A stretch of DNA of 64,000 nt from Planobispora rosea (GCF_014648175.1 NZ_BMQP01000001.1:124001-188000); one strand, 5' to 3'. Shown: positions 52,134-63,077, numbered from the stretch's first letter. Notes: a model not told the origin generated them from the sequence alone. Translations and numbers: made by a program.

Positions 52134-52553
52134 GGGCTGGGCGGGTCCGGGGCAGGGGAGATGTCGTGGCCTCGTGTTGCGGTGGGGTCTTCTGCCGGGG
52201 TCATGGTCGTGCTGTGCGGGCGGATCGTCCGGCCGGCCGTCGGGGTTGCTGTCTGGTATCTCAGGCCTCCGGCCTGGCGGGCGCGCGGGGTCCTGGCACG
52301 GTCTTACGCCGGCCGGCCAACCCGCCCGCTCCGCACTCCTCGCGCTCCGCCGTACCGGGTGCGGGCCGTAGGCGGGTGACTCTCCGGCCGCCCGGTGATC
52401 TCGCCGCGGCTGAAGCGTGAACGCGGGACTGTTCGGAGCCGGGCGCCGTCGCCCGCGGCCACCCTGTCGGAAAGGAGCGCAGGGCGGGCCGCCGTAGCTG
52501 CGCCCATCGGACAAAGGCCGGGCCGGAGCGGTCACCGGCCGTCACCGACAGGC
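52134..52553. other. Intergenic stretch without a convincing gene
   Basis: About 420 bp between convergent genes. Several frames are open on both strands, but all are Arg/Pro/Gly-rich, none carries a ribosome site or known motif, and they overlap each other. It may be degraded sequence left from the insertion of the MFS gene. Confidence 0.5.
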
Positions 52554-54747
<2,194 letters not shown>

Positions 54748-54786
54748 GGGGCGGAACTCCCGGGACGGGTCGCTCGTCCTGGAAAT

Positions 54787-54963
54787 ATGGAGCGTCCCGA
54801 ACTCGTCTGCCCGCTCTGCGGCAACGCGGAGTTCCAGCAGGAGCACGGCCGGTTGGACAGCCGGTGGGGGGTCACCTCCCACCGGGTAACCCTGATGATC
54901 TGCACGCGATGCCGCTATATCCTCCATTTCTATGACAAGCACTCCATCTTCGACTTCGACTGA
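54787..54963 (+). CDS. 58-residue zinc-ribbon protein
   Basis: A short gene starting at ATG 54787, 39 bp after dapB: MERPELVCPLCGNAEFQQEH, then a central RWGVTSHRVTLMICTRCRYI and HFYDKHSIFDFD at the end. Two CxxC knuckles (CPLC near 8-11 and CTRC near 39-42) predict one zinc site. The C-terminus is aromatic and acidic. No close family is named. Its last 32 nt overlap the start of the GNAT gene. It could be a small adaptor or RNA/DNA-binding protein. Confidence 0.75.
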   Translation: MERPELVCPLCGNAEFQQEHGRLDSRWGVTSHRVTLMICTRCRYILHFYDKHSIFDFD

Positions 54964-55441
54964 GGTCCGCTGGGCCGAGGCGGCGGAGCTGCCGGGGCTG
55001 GTGGCGGTCGAGGTCGCGGCCGACGGGGTGTTCTCCCAGGTGGGGATCGTCTTCCCGGCGGGCACGACGATGATCGAGGAAGTCGGCGATCCGTCCCGGG
55101 TGCTCGTCGCCGGGGACCCGCCGGCAGGGTTCGCCCTGTTCGGCTGGGTCGATGGGAACGTTCACCTCGACCAGCTCGCGGTCCACCCGGACCACGGACG
55201 GCGGGGCGTCGGCGGGCGCCTGGTGGAGGCGCTGTGCGCGCACGCGGCGGCGGTCGGGGCGCGGGCCGTCACGCTCACCACCTTCCGCGACGTCCCGTGG
55301 AACGGGCCGTGGTACGCGCGGCGCGGTTTCACCGTGCTCGATCCGGCCGAGTGGGGGCCGGAGCTGGCCGCACTGGTGGACCACGAGCGGGAGCTGGGCA
55401 TCGAGCTCGCACCCCGCGTGGTGATGCGCCGCCTCCTGTGA
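54932..55441 (+). CDS. GNAT family N-acetyltransferase
   Basis: A 169-residue acetyltransferase. The core has VHLDQLAVHPDHGRRGVGGRLVEAL near 72-96 (acetyl-CoA motif), AVTLTTFRDVPWNGPWYARRGF near 108-129 and a C-terminal ELGIELAPRVVMRR. Its ATG at 54932 lies inside the zinc-ribbon gene in another frame, giving a 32-nt overlap. There is no ribosome site, so it may depend on translation of that gene. A later start would cut the first strand. Confidence 0.87.
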   Translation: MTSTPSSTSTEVRWAEAAELPGLVAVEVAADGVFSQVGIVFPAGTTMIEEVGDPSRVLVAGDPPAGFALFGWVDGNVHLDQLAVHPDHGRRGVGGRLVEALCAHAAAVGARAVTLTTFRDVPWNGPWYARRGFTVLDPAEWGPELAALVDHERELGIELAPRVVMRRLL

Positions 55442-55510
55442 CGGGCGCCGGGCGTCACGGCCCCGGTGACCGGTCGCCGCCGGCCTCGGCACGGGTGGCC
55501 GCGGGCGGCT

Positions 55511-56380
55511 CTAAAGGGCCAGGCCGACGGTGAACAGCAGGCCGAAGACCATCTGCAGGCGGCCGGTCTGCTGGAGCGTGGTGATCAGCGCCGGACCGAC
55601 GGCGCCCGCCCGGACCGCCCGGACCGGGTCGATCGCCAGCGGCGCGGCGAGCACGCCGAGCGCCGCGAACGGGTGCCAGGGGGCCAGGGCGGGGGCGATG
55701 ACGAGCGGCAGGATCAGGCAGAGGGCGTAGAGCGTGCGGGTACGGCTGTCGCCGAGGAGGACGGCCATGGTGCGCTTGCCCGCCGGGCCGTCGGTCACGA
55801 TGTCCCGCAGGTTGTTGATCACCAGCATCGCGCAGGCCAGCAGCCCGACCGGGACGGCGGCGGCCACCGCGGTCCAGGGCACCCGCTCCAGCTGGACGAA
55901 CGTGGTGCCGGTGACCGCGACCAGGCCGAAGAAGACGAAGACCGAGATCTCGCCCATCGCGCGGTAGCCGTACGGGCGGGAGCCGCCGGTGTAGAACCAG
56001 GCCGCGGCGATCGCCGCCGCGCCGACCGCCAGCATCCACCACGCCCGGGTCGCCACGACCAGGACCAGACCGGCCAGCGCGGCGGCCAGGAAGCAGCCCA
56101 GCGCCGCGGCCAGCACCTGCCGCGGGGCGGCGGCCCCCGATCCGACCAGGCGCATCGGGCCGACCCGGTTGTCGTCGGTGCCGCGCACGCCGTCGCTGTA
56201 GTCGTTGGCGTAGTTCACGCCGATCTGCAGGGCGAGCGCCACGAACAGGGCGAGCAGCGCCCGCCACCACACCGCCCCGCCGTACCCGATGGCGACGCCG
56301 GTGCCGACGGCGACGGGGACGACGGCGGCGGGCAGGGTGCGCGGGCGGGCACCGGCGATCCACTGGCTCGGGGTGGCCAT
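55511..56380 (-). CDS. menA: 1,4-dihydroxy-2-naphthoate polyprenyltransferase
   Basis: A 289-residue UbiA-superfamily membrane enzyme of menaquinone synthesis with eight or nine spans. The Asp-rich prenyl-diphosphate motif is VNYANDYSDGVRGTD near 55-69. The second motif is INNLRDIVTDGPAGKRT near 164-180. ARPRTLPAAVVPVAVG at the N-terminus is typical of MenA. ATG 56380 gives a full-length protein. It faces the GNAT gene at 54932 convergently, and the next GNAT gene lies upstream on the same strand. Confidence 0.95.
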   Translation of the reverse strand: MATPSQWIAGARPRTLPAAVVPVAVGTGVAIGYGGAVWWRALLALFVALALQIGVNYANDYSDGVRGTDDNRVGPMRLVGSGAAAPRQVLAAALGCFLAAALAGLVLVVATRAWWMLAVGAAAIAAAWFYTGGSRPYGYRAMGEISVFVFFGLVAVTGTTFVQLERVPWTAVAAAVPVGLLACAMLVINNLRDIVTDGPAGKRTMAVLLGDSRTRTLYALCLILPLVIAPALAPWHPFAALGVLAAPLAIDPVRAVRAGAVGPALITTLQQTGRLQMVFGLLFTVGLAL

Positions 56381-56474
56381 GGCGTTGCGGTCTTCCTCTC
56401 GGGGGTCCGGAAAGCGGTCCCGGATCCGTCGGGGACAGGGTCTTTCCGGTCCCCCGGAGCCGGGGCGGCCGCTG

Positions 56475-57086
56475 CTAGCTGATGTCGGTGGCCAGGCGGA
56501 TCATCCGTACCGGCCGGCCCATGTCGAGGACCCGCTCGGCCCCGTCCTCGCCCCAGCCCGCCGACTCCAGGAACCCGAGCAGCGGGTGGTTGTCGGCGAA
56601 CACCCAGGTCACGATGGTCCGGTAGCCGTCCTCGCGCAGGTAGTCGACCGTGGCGTTGAGCAGGCGGCTGCCGTGGCCGCGCCGGATGTAGTCGGGGTCC
56701 ACCAGGAAGGTGAGCAGCTCGGACGCGACGGTGGGGTCGAGATCGGGGTCCTCGGCGGGGGCGTGGGAGGCCAGTCCGACCACGCGCTCCGCGCCCTGCA
56801 TCGCGGCCAGGGCCTCGATACCGCCGGGACCGAGCGCGGGGAACGCGTCGGTGTCGAGGACGACCTGCTCCACCGCGACAAGCACGCGGTGCCGGGAGGT
56901 CGGCGGGGAGACGATCGCCTCGTCCCACTGCCGCCGCCACATGTGTTCGGCGGCCGGGCCGGTCATCTGCTCCAGCGGTCCCTCGGGCAGGAACTCCCGG
57001 TAGCCGTGCCGCCAGGCGCGGATCTGGGTGCCCGTCACCGCGTCGACATCATCGTGCCGAGCCGCCCGCACGCCTACGTCTGCCAT
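56475..57086 (-). CDS. GNAT family N-acetyltransferase
   Basis: A 203-residue acetyltransferase from ATG 57086, with AAGGAG 9 nt upstream. VRAARHDDVDAVTGTQIRAW opens the domain. LTFLVDPDYIRRGHGSRLLNATVDYL near 125-150 is the acetyl-CoA loop. TWVFADNHPLLGFLESAGW near 160 is the C-terminal strand-helix. It lies 94 bp upstream of menA on the same strand. The substrate is unknown. Confidence 0.87.
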   Translation of the reverse strand: MADVGVRAARHDDVDAVTGTQIRAWRHGYREFLPEGPLEQMTGPAAEHMWRRQWDEAIVSPPTSRHRVLVAVEQVVLDTDAFPALGPGGIEALAAMQGAERVVGLASHAPAEDPDLDPTVASELLTFLVDPDYIRRGHGSRLLNATVDYLREDGYRTIVTWVFADNHPLLGFLESAGWGEDGAERVLDMGRPVRMIRLATDIS

Positions 57087-57187
57087 CTCGGCCCGCTCCT
57101 TATCTGCCGTACACCGCCAGGACACGCTGCCCATGGGCCCGTTCCGCGCGAGCGGGCGTCAGGCGGGTGGACCCGTGAGGCAGGCAG

Positions 57188-57832
57188 TTACACCGTATCG
57201 GGGAATCTGGCTCCCAGATGACGCGAACTCGTCTCCGACTGACGTCGCGCCCGGTATGCCCTGGTCTTGGTGCGGTTACCGCAGACCTTCATCGAGCACC
57301 AGGAACGCGAACGGTTTTTGGAGGAGTCGAGGAACGCCCACTGGCAGGTGCTCTCGGTGCACACCTTCAGCCGGGGCCAGTTCCCCTCGGCGTGGACCGC
57401 CATCACGGCGGCGGCGATCCTGGCCAGTCCGGCGAGGGCTCCCGTCACCGCCGGTTCCAGGGCGGGGGTCTCACCGGTCAGTGTGAGCGTGAGCGGCAGC
57501 CGGTCGAGCGCGCGGGAGAAGCGCAGCTCGTCGGCCGCGCCGTTTCCGCCGTCTCCGTTTCCGTCGGCTGTGTTCCCGCCGGTTGCGTTCCCTTCACCGC
57601 CGGGGCCGCCGCCGGGGCCGCGGCCGTGGTGGAGGCGGAGGGCGGCGCGCAGCCCCTCGCGCAGATCGACGGCTGTGGCGAGGTCCGCCGCGCTCGCGGT
57701 GTCGTCGGGGCCGGTGAGACCGCGCCTGCCCAGCCACGCGACGAGGGCGGCGGGAGAGGGGATCGCGTCGGTGCCGCTCTCGACGTCGTAGCTGTTGACG
57801 AAGTCGCACACCAGGGCGGCAGGGCTGATCAT
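57188..57832 (-). CDS. CGNR zinc-finger (ABATE-domain) regulator
   Basis: A 214-residue protein. The N-terminal ABATE domain (LVCDFVNSYDVESGTDAIPSP, ALVAWLGRRGLTG) is interrupted by a Gly/Asn-rich low-complexity loop near 85-105. The C-terminal CGNR zinc finger is KVCTESTCQWAFLDSSKNRS followed by WCSMKVCGNRTKTRAYRAR, with four Cys. CGNR proteins are putative stress-related transcription regulators. ATG 57832 follows an AAGAGG region; the frame is open further to GTG 57859. Confidence 0.88.
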   Translation of the reverse strand: MISPAALVCDFVNSYDVESGTDAIPSPAALVAWLGRRGLTGPDDTASAADLATAVDLREGLRAALRLHHGRGPGGGPGGEGNATGGNTADGNGDGGNGAADELRFSRALDRLPLTLTLTGETPALEPAVTGALAGLARIAAAVMAVHAEGNWPRLKVCTESTCQWAFLDSSKNRSRSWCSMKVCGNRTKTRAYRARRQSETSSRHLGARFPDTV

Positions 57833-57896
57833 CAGGATGGACCACCTCTTCGTGACCACTGTACGCGAGTAGGAGGTTGCTCTCGTCTCGACGCCT

Positions 57897-59327
57897 TCAC
57901 ACGGGGTTCGACGGTGCTCCCGCAGTGGAGTTCACCCGCTCGACGGCCAGTGCCAGCCGTCTGACCCCCTCGGCCAGCTCGGGAAGGTGGGCCGCCGCCA
58001 CGTGGGTGAGACGGATCCGGGGGCCGGGCGGCTCGGCGGGATAGTAGATCCGCCCCGGGCTCACCAGGACCCCCTGGCGGCGCGCCTCCTCGACCACGGT
58101 CTCCTCGTCGAGGTCCTGCGGGAGCCGTACCCACAGGTGCAGGCCGCCCCGGGGGACGAGGTGGATGTCCGCGGCGGGCACGCGGGCGGTGACGGCGGCG
58201 GCCAGGGCGTTCCTGCGGGCCGTCAGCTCGGTGCCGAGCGCGGACAGGTGCCGTGGCCACGCGCCGGAGCTGACGAACTCCAGCGCCGTCTCCTGGAGCG
58301 GTCTGGCGACGAAGAACGAGTCCACCAGGCGGCTCGCCCGGATCCGGTGGGCGGCCGGTCCCCGGGCGATCACCCCGGCGACGCGCATGCTCGGGGCCAG
58401 CACCTTGCTCAGGGAGTTGACGTGGACCACGGTGCCGTGGGCGTCGAGGGCGACGAGCGGCGGGGGGACGGGCGCGCTCGTGAAGTAGCGCGCGTAGTCG
58501 TCCTCGATCACGAACGCCCCCGCCGCCCGCGCCACCGCGAGCACCTGCTCGCGGCGCTCGCGCGTGAGCGTCGCGCCGGTCGGGTTGTGCAGGGTCGGCT
58601 GGCAGAGGAAGACCCGGGCGCCGGTGACGGCGAAGGCCTCGGCGAGGAGTTCGGGCCGCACCCCGTCCCGGTCCATCGGTACGGCGGTCGCCCGGAGCCC
58701 GGCGGCCCGCGCGGCGGCGAGCGCGCCGGGGTAGGCGGGAGTCTCGACGAGCACGGGAGTGCCGGGAGCGGCGAGGGCGCGGAGGGCGTGGGTGAGGGCC
58801 GACTGCCCGCCGCTGACCACGAGGACGTCGGAGGGCGTGATGTCGCCCCCGGCCTCCCGGGCGAACCATCCGCGCAGTTCCGTCAGGCCGGTGAGCGGCG
58901 GGAGCGCCCAGACGTCGGGGCGGCGCAGGGCGCGCGTAGCGGCGGCGTTGAGCGCCTTGGACGGGCGCAGGGCCGGGTTGAGATAGCCGCCGGTGAGGGG
59001 GACGACGCCGTCGGGCGGGGGTGTGAGCAGGCCGCTCACGCCGGTGTCGTCCACCACCCGGTCGCCCAGCGCGACCGTCTGCCAGGAGAAGTCGGCGGGG
59101 CCGTCGGCGCGGGCCGGACGGTGGGCGACGTAGGTCCCGCTCCCCGGCCGGGTCACCACCCGGCCCTCGGCCGCCAGCCGCCCGAGGGCACGGGAGACGG
59201 TCACCGGGCTGACGCCGTGCAACCGGATGATCTCCCGGCTGGAGGGGAGGCGGTCGCCGGGCCGGAGCCGCTCGGTCTCCTCGCGGAGGATGGCCGCCAA
59301 TCGGACGATACTGCTATCGTCATTCAT
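57897..59327 (-). CDS. MocR/PdxR-type regulator (GntR + aminotransferase domain)
   Basis: A 476-residue fusion. The GntR winged helix spans residues 1-70 (LPSSREIIRLHGVSPVTVSRALGRLAAEGRVV). A class I aminotransferase-like domain covers about 110-470, with SGGQSALTHALRAL, CQPTLHNPTGATL near 240, IEDDYARYF near 270 and NSLSKVLAPSMRVAG near 300, containing the PLP lysine. Such regulators sense PLP or an amino-containing ligand. Its ATG (59325-59327) overlaps that of the divergent EamA exporter, so it likely represses or activates that gene and itself from one shared site. Confidence 0.92.
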   Translation of the reverse strand: MNDDSSIVRLAAILREETERLRPGDRLPSSREIIRLHGVSPVTVSRALGRLAAEGRVVTRPGSGTYVAHRPARADGPADFSWQTVALGDRVVDDTGVSGLLTPPPDGVVPLTGGYLNPALRPSKALNAAATRALRRPDVWALPPLTGLTELRGWFAREAGGDITPSDVLVVSGGQSALTHALRALAAPGTPVLVETPAYPGALAAARAAGLRATAVPMDRDGVRPELLAEAFAVTGARVFLCQPTLHNPTGATLTRERREQVLAVARAAGAFVIEDDYARYFTSAPVPPPLVALDAHGTVVHVNSLSKVLAPSMRVAGVIARGPAAHRIRASRLVDSFFVARPLQETALEFVSSGAWPRHLSALGTELTARRNALAAAVTARVPAADIHLVPRGGLHLWVRLPQDLDEETVVEEARRQGVLVSPGRIYYPAEPPGPRIRLTHVAAAHLPELAEGVRRLALAVERVNSTAGAPSNPV

Positions 59328-59343
59328 GAGAGATAACGATAGC
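59305..59343. promoter_or_regulatory. Operator/promoter region covering both divergent start codons
   Basis: ACGATA lies at 59305-59310 and 59336-59341 with TATCGT at 59315-59320, and the outer pair GCTATCGT (59313-59320)/ACGATAGC (59336-59343) forms a perfect 8-bp dyad around the two ATGs. TATCGT can also serve as a -10 element a few bases before each ATG, which would make both transcripts leaderless. Confidence 0.6.
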
Positions 59344-60387
59344 GCTACTGTGACGGGCCGGATAGCGGATCTCCGGCCCGCTTCCGCGCCCGGTCTTCCC
59401 CGCCGCCCCGCTCCGGCGCCATCGGCCCCGGCCTCGGATTCCGCTCCGCACCCTGACGAAGGTTCTCCGGCAGTGGGGAGGACGGAACGGCGAGCGGTGC
59501 GGCGAGGGGCGGTCCGGCGGAGAGCGGCGTGGCGGGGGACGGCGCTGGCGAGTCTCGGGGTGCTGGCGTTCTCGGGGTCGTTCCCCGCGACGGTGTTCGC
59601 GATGGAGGGGTTCGACCCGTACCTGGTGGCGATCGGGCGGGCCGTACTGGCCGGTGCCATAGCTCTGGTCTTCCTGGCGGTCGCCCGGGCGCCGCTGCTG
59701 CCTCCCCGGGAGCGGCTGGGGTCGTACCTCGTCATCGTCGCCGGGGTGGTCTTCGGCTTCCCCGTCTTCAGCGGCCTCGCCCTCGACTCCGGGGCGAGCG
59801 CGTCCCACGCCGCGGTGGTCGTCGGGCTGCTGCCCGCCGCCACCGCGGTCTGCGCCGTCCTGCGGGCGGGGGAGCGGCCCCGGGCGCTGTTCTGGGTGTC
59901 CTGCGGTCTGGGCGCCGTCTGCGTCACGGCCTTCACCCTCAGCCGGGGCGGCGGCCACGTCACCGGGGCCGACCTGCTCCTGGTGGCGGCCCTGGTCTCG
60001 GCCGCCGCCGGGTACACCGAGGGCGGTCGCCTGGCCCGGGAGACCCCCGGCTGGAGGGTGATCTCGTACGCCCTGGTCGTGGCCCTGCCGCTCACCGTCC
60101 CGGCGACCGCCGTACTGGCGCTGACCACCGAGGTGCGGCCCGGCGTGGCCTCCCTGGCCGGGTTCGCCTACGCCGGGCTGGTCTCCATGTTCCTCGGGTT
60201 CATCCCCTGGTACGCCGGACTGGCCACGGGCGGGATCGCCCGCGCGGGGCAGACCCAGCTCGTCCAGCCGCTGCTGACGCTGTCGTGGGCCTGGCTCCTG
60301 CTCGGCGAGCGCTTCGGGCCGGTCACGGTCGCGGGGGCGTTCGCCGTACTGGCGTGTGTCGCCATGACGCAGCGCGCCCGCTCTTGA
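59326..60387 (+). CDS. EamA/RhaT-family exporter
   Basis: A DMT-superfamily transporter with ten predicted spans, from LASLGVLAFSGSFPATVFAM near residue 70 to VAGAFAVLACVAMTQRA. Two EamA repeats are visible (GFDPYLVAIGRAVLAG and PGVASLAGFAYAGLVSMFLGFIPW). Residues 1-65 are a disordered Ala/Pro/Arg-rich tail, so a later GTG start is possible, but ATG 59326 matches a leaderless promoter shared with the divergent MocR gene. It probably exports an amino acid-like or vitamin-related compound sensed by MocR. Confidence 0.88.
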   Translation: MRDNDSATVTGRIADLRPASAPGLPRRPAPAPSAPASDSAPHPDEGSPAVGRTERRAVRRGAVRRRAAWRGTALASLGVLAFSGSFPATVFAMEGFDPYLVAIGRAVLAGAIALVFLAVARAPLLPPRERLGSYLVIVAGVVFGFPVFSGLALDSGASASHAAVVVGLLPAATAVCAVLRAGERPRALFWVSCGLGAVCVTAFTLSRGGGHVTGADLLLVAALVSAAAGYTEGGRLARETPGWRVISYALVVALPLTVPATAVLALTTEVRPGVASLAGFAYAGLVSMFLGFIPWYAGLATGGIARAGQTQLVQPLLTLSWAWLLLGERFGPVTVAGAFAVLACVAMTQRARS

Positions 60388-60391
60388 AAGA

Positions 60392-60431
60392 TGTGACATC
60401 GAGGAGCAGTGTGTGAGCTATCGGTGTCACA
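60392..60431. promoter_or_regulatory. Candidate operator before the diiron protein gene
   Basis: TGTGACA at 60392-60398 and its complement TGTCACA at 60425-60431 frame a 26-bp spacer in the short gap between the EamA stop and the diiron gene start. It may be a regulatory dyad. The distance is long for a single dimer. Confidence 0.3.
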
Positions 60432-60445
60432 AAAGGGGTGCAGAC

Positions 60446-61468
60446 ATGGCGGACCTGACCATTCCCGAGGGCGGTTTCTGGCCGGCTCCGGAGATCCCGC
60501 AGCCCAACATCTACCCGATGGAGTGGCGCGTGGAGACCGAGAAGCTCGCGGCCATCTACGAGAAGTCCAAGCGCATGCTCTGGAACCCGGCCGATCTGCC
60601 CTGGGACGGCCTCGATCCGGCCGACTTCACCGTCGAGCAGCGCCTGGGCATCATGTACTGGTTCTCGGTCCTGGCCAACTTCGACGCCTCCGGCCCGGCC
60701 GTCTTCGCTCGCGCCACCATCCAGGCCTTCGAGAAGCACGAGGAGGACCCGGTCAGGAAGTGCTTCTTCTCGATCACCCGCGACGAGATGAACCACGAGG
60801 AGTGCTGCCAGCGGACCATCGCCAAACTCTGGCCGGGCGGCCCGCTGAACTGGACTCCCGAGACCGATCTGGAGAAGGCGGCACACAACAACATCGGCTG
60901 GCTCTACCACAACGGCGGCCGCTACTGGAACGGCTACACCACCGCCGTCGGCAAGTACACGCTGCCGGTGCTGTTCACCAGCTTCATGATGGGCGAGATG
61001 GCCGCCTCCACCCTCTTCCGCGGCATGGCCGGAGGCACGCGGCACCCGGTCTTCAGCGAGATGTTCCAGCGCATCGGCCGGGACGAGTCCCGCCACCTGC
61101 AGATCTGCATGACCATCCTGGAGAACGAATGGCCCGGCCTCACCGATGACACCCGCTCCCTCATCACCCGCCAGCTCCGCGCCGGGTTCGTCTTCCTCTC
61201 CATGATCCTGTGGGAGCCGCCGGGGGGCTTCTGGGAGCTGCCGCCGTACTTCCTGCACAACCACCGCGTGCTGATGGACCACGCCCGCGACGGCGGGCTG
61301 GGGGTGCTGTCGTACGAGGAGCAGGCCGAGAACTGGCGGGTGGCCATGGCCCGGGTCCGCGCGATCGTGGAACGCTGGGGCATCGAGTTCCCGGCGATCC
61401 CGGAGCTGGACATCGAGGGCGTCGAGGTGGACTTCCTCGACCCCGAGGACATCATCCCGGTGTTCTGA
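60446..61468 (+). CDS. R2/ferritin-like diiron protein, probable oxygenase
   Basis: A 340-residue helical protein from ATG 60446, with AAGGGG upstream. EKSKRMLWNPADLPWD near 31-46 resembles the opening of R2-like proteins. Likely metal ligands are in NFDASGP near 80, RDEMNHEE near 113-119 (ExxH), MMGEMAAS near 182 and RDESRHLQ near 211 (ExxRH): two E-x-x-H pairs plus two extra acids, the pattern of carboxylate-bridged diiron oxygenases such as AurF or R2-like oxidases. The substrate is unknown. The TGTGACA/TGTCACA dyad upstream may regulate it. Confidence 0.82.
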   Translation: MADLTIPEGGFWPAPEIPQPNIYPMEWRVETEKLAAIYEKSKRMLWNPADLPWDGLDPADFTVEQRLGIMYWFSVLANFDASGPAVFARATIQAFEKHEEDPVRKCFFSITRDEMNHEECCQRTIAKLWPGGPLNWTPETDLEKAAHNNIGWLYHNGGRYWNGYTTAVGKYTLPVLFTSFMMGEMAASTLFRGMAGGTRHPVFSEMFQRIGRDESRHLQICMTILENEWPGLTDDTRSLITRQLRAGFVFLSMILWEPPGGFWELPPYFLHNHRVLMDHARDGGLGVLSYEEQAENWRVAMARVRAIVERWGIEFPAIPELDIEGVEVDFLDPEDIIPVF

Positions 61469-61559
61469 CCGCCGCGACTCCTCCGCTTCCTCTGCGCGCG
61501 CGGCTTCGTCCTCGAACCCGGCGGGCTGGTCTGTCTGACTGATCCGCCTTCCGCGGCGC

Positions 61560-61856
61560 TCAGGCGAGGACGCGGACGACGCCGTCGGTGTGCTCGACCC
61601 GGTGCCCGGCGCCGGTCAGCACGCTGATCACGGCTTCCCGCACCATGGCGTGGATCCCCGGGTAGGAGGCGGTGCCGTCCAGGGTGAGGCCGGAGGCCGG
61701 ACGCCGCCAGACGACGCGGAGCCCTCCGGCGGGGTCGGGATACACCCGCATCCCGTGGTCGTCGTCGGCCTCGGCGAGGTCGTCGCCGAAGCCGGTCTGC
61801 GCCAGCAGGTGGCGGACCCGCACCTCTAGGTCATGGAGGGCAGGAGGGACATCCAT
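61560..61856 (-). CDS. Hypothetical protein
   Basis: A 98-residue soluble protein: MDVPPALHDLEVRVRHLLAQ, GLRVVWRRPASGLTLDGTAS, HAMVREAVISVLTGAGHRVE. It looks like a compact alpha/beta domain with no motif that names it. It is convergent with the diiron gene. The gene on the other side is divergent. Codon usage fits a real gene. Confidence 0.65.
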   Translation of the reverse strand: MDVPPALHDLEVRVRHLLAQTGFGDDLAEADDDHGMRVYPDPAGGLRVVWRRPASGLTLDGTASYPGIHAMVREAVISVLTGAGHRVEHTDGVVRVLA

Positions 61857-62015
61857 ACTCCGTTATATCCGACCGTCGCGCCGCCGGTGACGGATACGCG
61901 GCTCCGCTGCGGATGCGGCGGTCCGTGCGAGGGGCGCCGCACACCGTACGGCCTCCGTGCGGGAGGCGCCGTTATCCGCTCGCTCCCCGTCCGCCGCCTC
62001 CTGCAGGATGGGGCG

Positions 62016-62972
62016 ATGAACGTGCCCGCGACCGGCGCGCGCCTTCCCTGGCACGCCGTGCCCGAACAGATCCGCCGAGCCGTCGAGACGCATCTCGGTG
62101 CGCCGGTGGCCGAGGCGGTGACCCAGCACGGCGGGTTCTCGCCGGGTGCCGCCGTACGGCTGACGCTGACCGACGGGCGGCGCGCGTTCGCCAAGGCCGT
62201 GGGGCCCGAGCCCAACCCGCTCAGCGCCGGGATCCACCGGAACGAGGCCCGGATCGCCGCCGCGCTCCCCGCGGACGTGCCCGCGCCGCGGCTGCTGGCC
62301 TCGTTCGACTCCGAGGGCTGGGTGGCGCTGCTGTTCGAGGACGTGGACGGCCGGGTGCCCGCCGACCCGTGGCGGGCCGACGAACTCGATCGCGTGCTGG
62401 AGGCCCTGGGCGGTCTGGCCGCCGCGCTGACCCCGTCCCCGGTGCCCGCCCCGGCGGCGGAGGAACATCTCGGTGAGCAGTTCCGGGGATGGCGGCGGCT
62501 GGCCGAGGCCCGCGACACGGGCGCGGACGACCTGTCGGGGCTCGACCCGTGGGCCGCACGCCACCTGGACGCGCTGGCGGAGCTGGAGGCGGGCTGGGAG
62601 GAGGCGGCCAGGGGCGACAGCCTGGTCCACGGTGACATCCGGGCGGACAACCTGCTGCTCACCGCCGACGCGGTGATGATCGTCGACTGGCCGTGGGCGT
62701 TCACCGGCCCGGCCTGGTTCGACCTGCTGCAGATGCTGCCCAGCGTGCGGATGCAGGGCGGCCCGCCGCCCGAGGAGGTCTTCACCGCCCACCCGCTCGG
62801 GCGGGCGGCCGACCCGGCGGCGGTGACCACGGTGCTGGCCGCGATCACCGGCTACTTCGTGCGCCAGTCCCGGCAGCCGTCCCCGCCCGGCCTGCCCACC
62901 CTCCGCGCCTTCCAGGCCGCCCAGGGCCGGACCGCGCTGGAGTGGCTCCGTACACGCGTGGACCGTCCCTGA
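62016..62972 (+). CDS. Aminoglycoside phosphotransferase-family kinase
   Basis: A 318-residue protein-kinase-like phosphotransferase. N-lobe TQHGGFSPGAAVRL near 36 and AFAKAVGPEPN near 60 (ATP Lys). C-lobe VHGDIRADNLLLTADAVMIVDWPWA near 204-228, with the catalytic HGDxxxxN and metal-binding DW motifs. The APH family phosphorylates antibiotics, choline, homoserine and other small molecules, and nothing here narrows that. ATG 62016 has GGATGGGG upstream. Confidence 0.88.
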   Translation: MNVPATGARLPWHAVPEQIRRAVETHLGAPVAEAVTQHGGFSPGAAVRLTLTDGRRAFAKAVGPEPNPLSAGIHRNEARIAAALPADVPAPRLLASFDSEGWVALLFEDVDGRVPADPWRADELDRVLEALGGLAAALTPSPVPAPAAEEHLGEQFRGWRRLAEARDTGADDLSGLDPWAARHLDALAELEAGWEEAARGDSLVHGDIRADNLLLTADAVMIVDWPWAFTGPAWFDLLQMLPSVRMQGGPPPEEVFTAHPLGRAADPAAVTTVLAAITGYFVRQSRQPSPPGLPTLRAFQAAQGRTALEWLRTRVDRP

Positions 62973-63077
62973 CGGCAGGGATTCCCGATCCAGGGGCTTA
63001 CACCCTCACCGATCGGGCGGGCTCATGTCCGCCGTACCGATTCTCATTTATGGAAGTACGTAATAAAGTAGCCCTTC

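Noticed and set aside
52092-52535. 147-codon minus frame in the gap after the M16 gene
   Set aside because: Arg/Pro-rich with no ribosome site or motif, and it runs through the terminator palindrome.
57897-60128. 743-codon version of the MocR protein
   Set aside because: The extension reads antisense through the EamA gene; MNDDSS at 59327 is the natural start next to the GntR domain.
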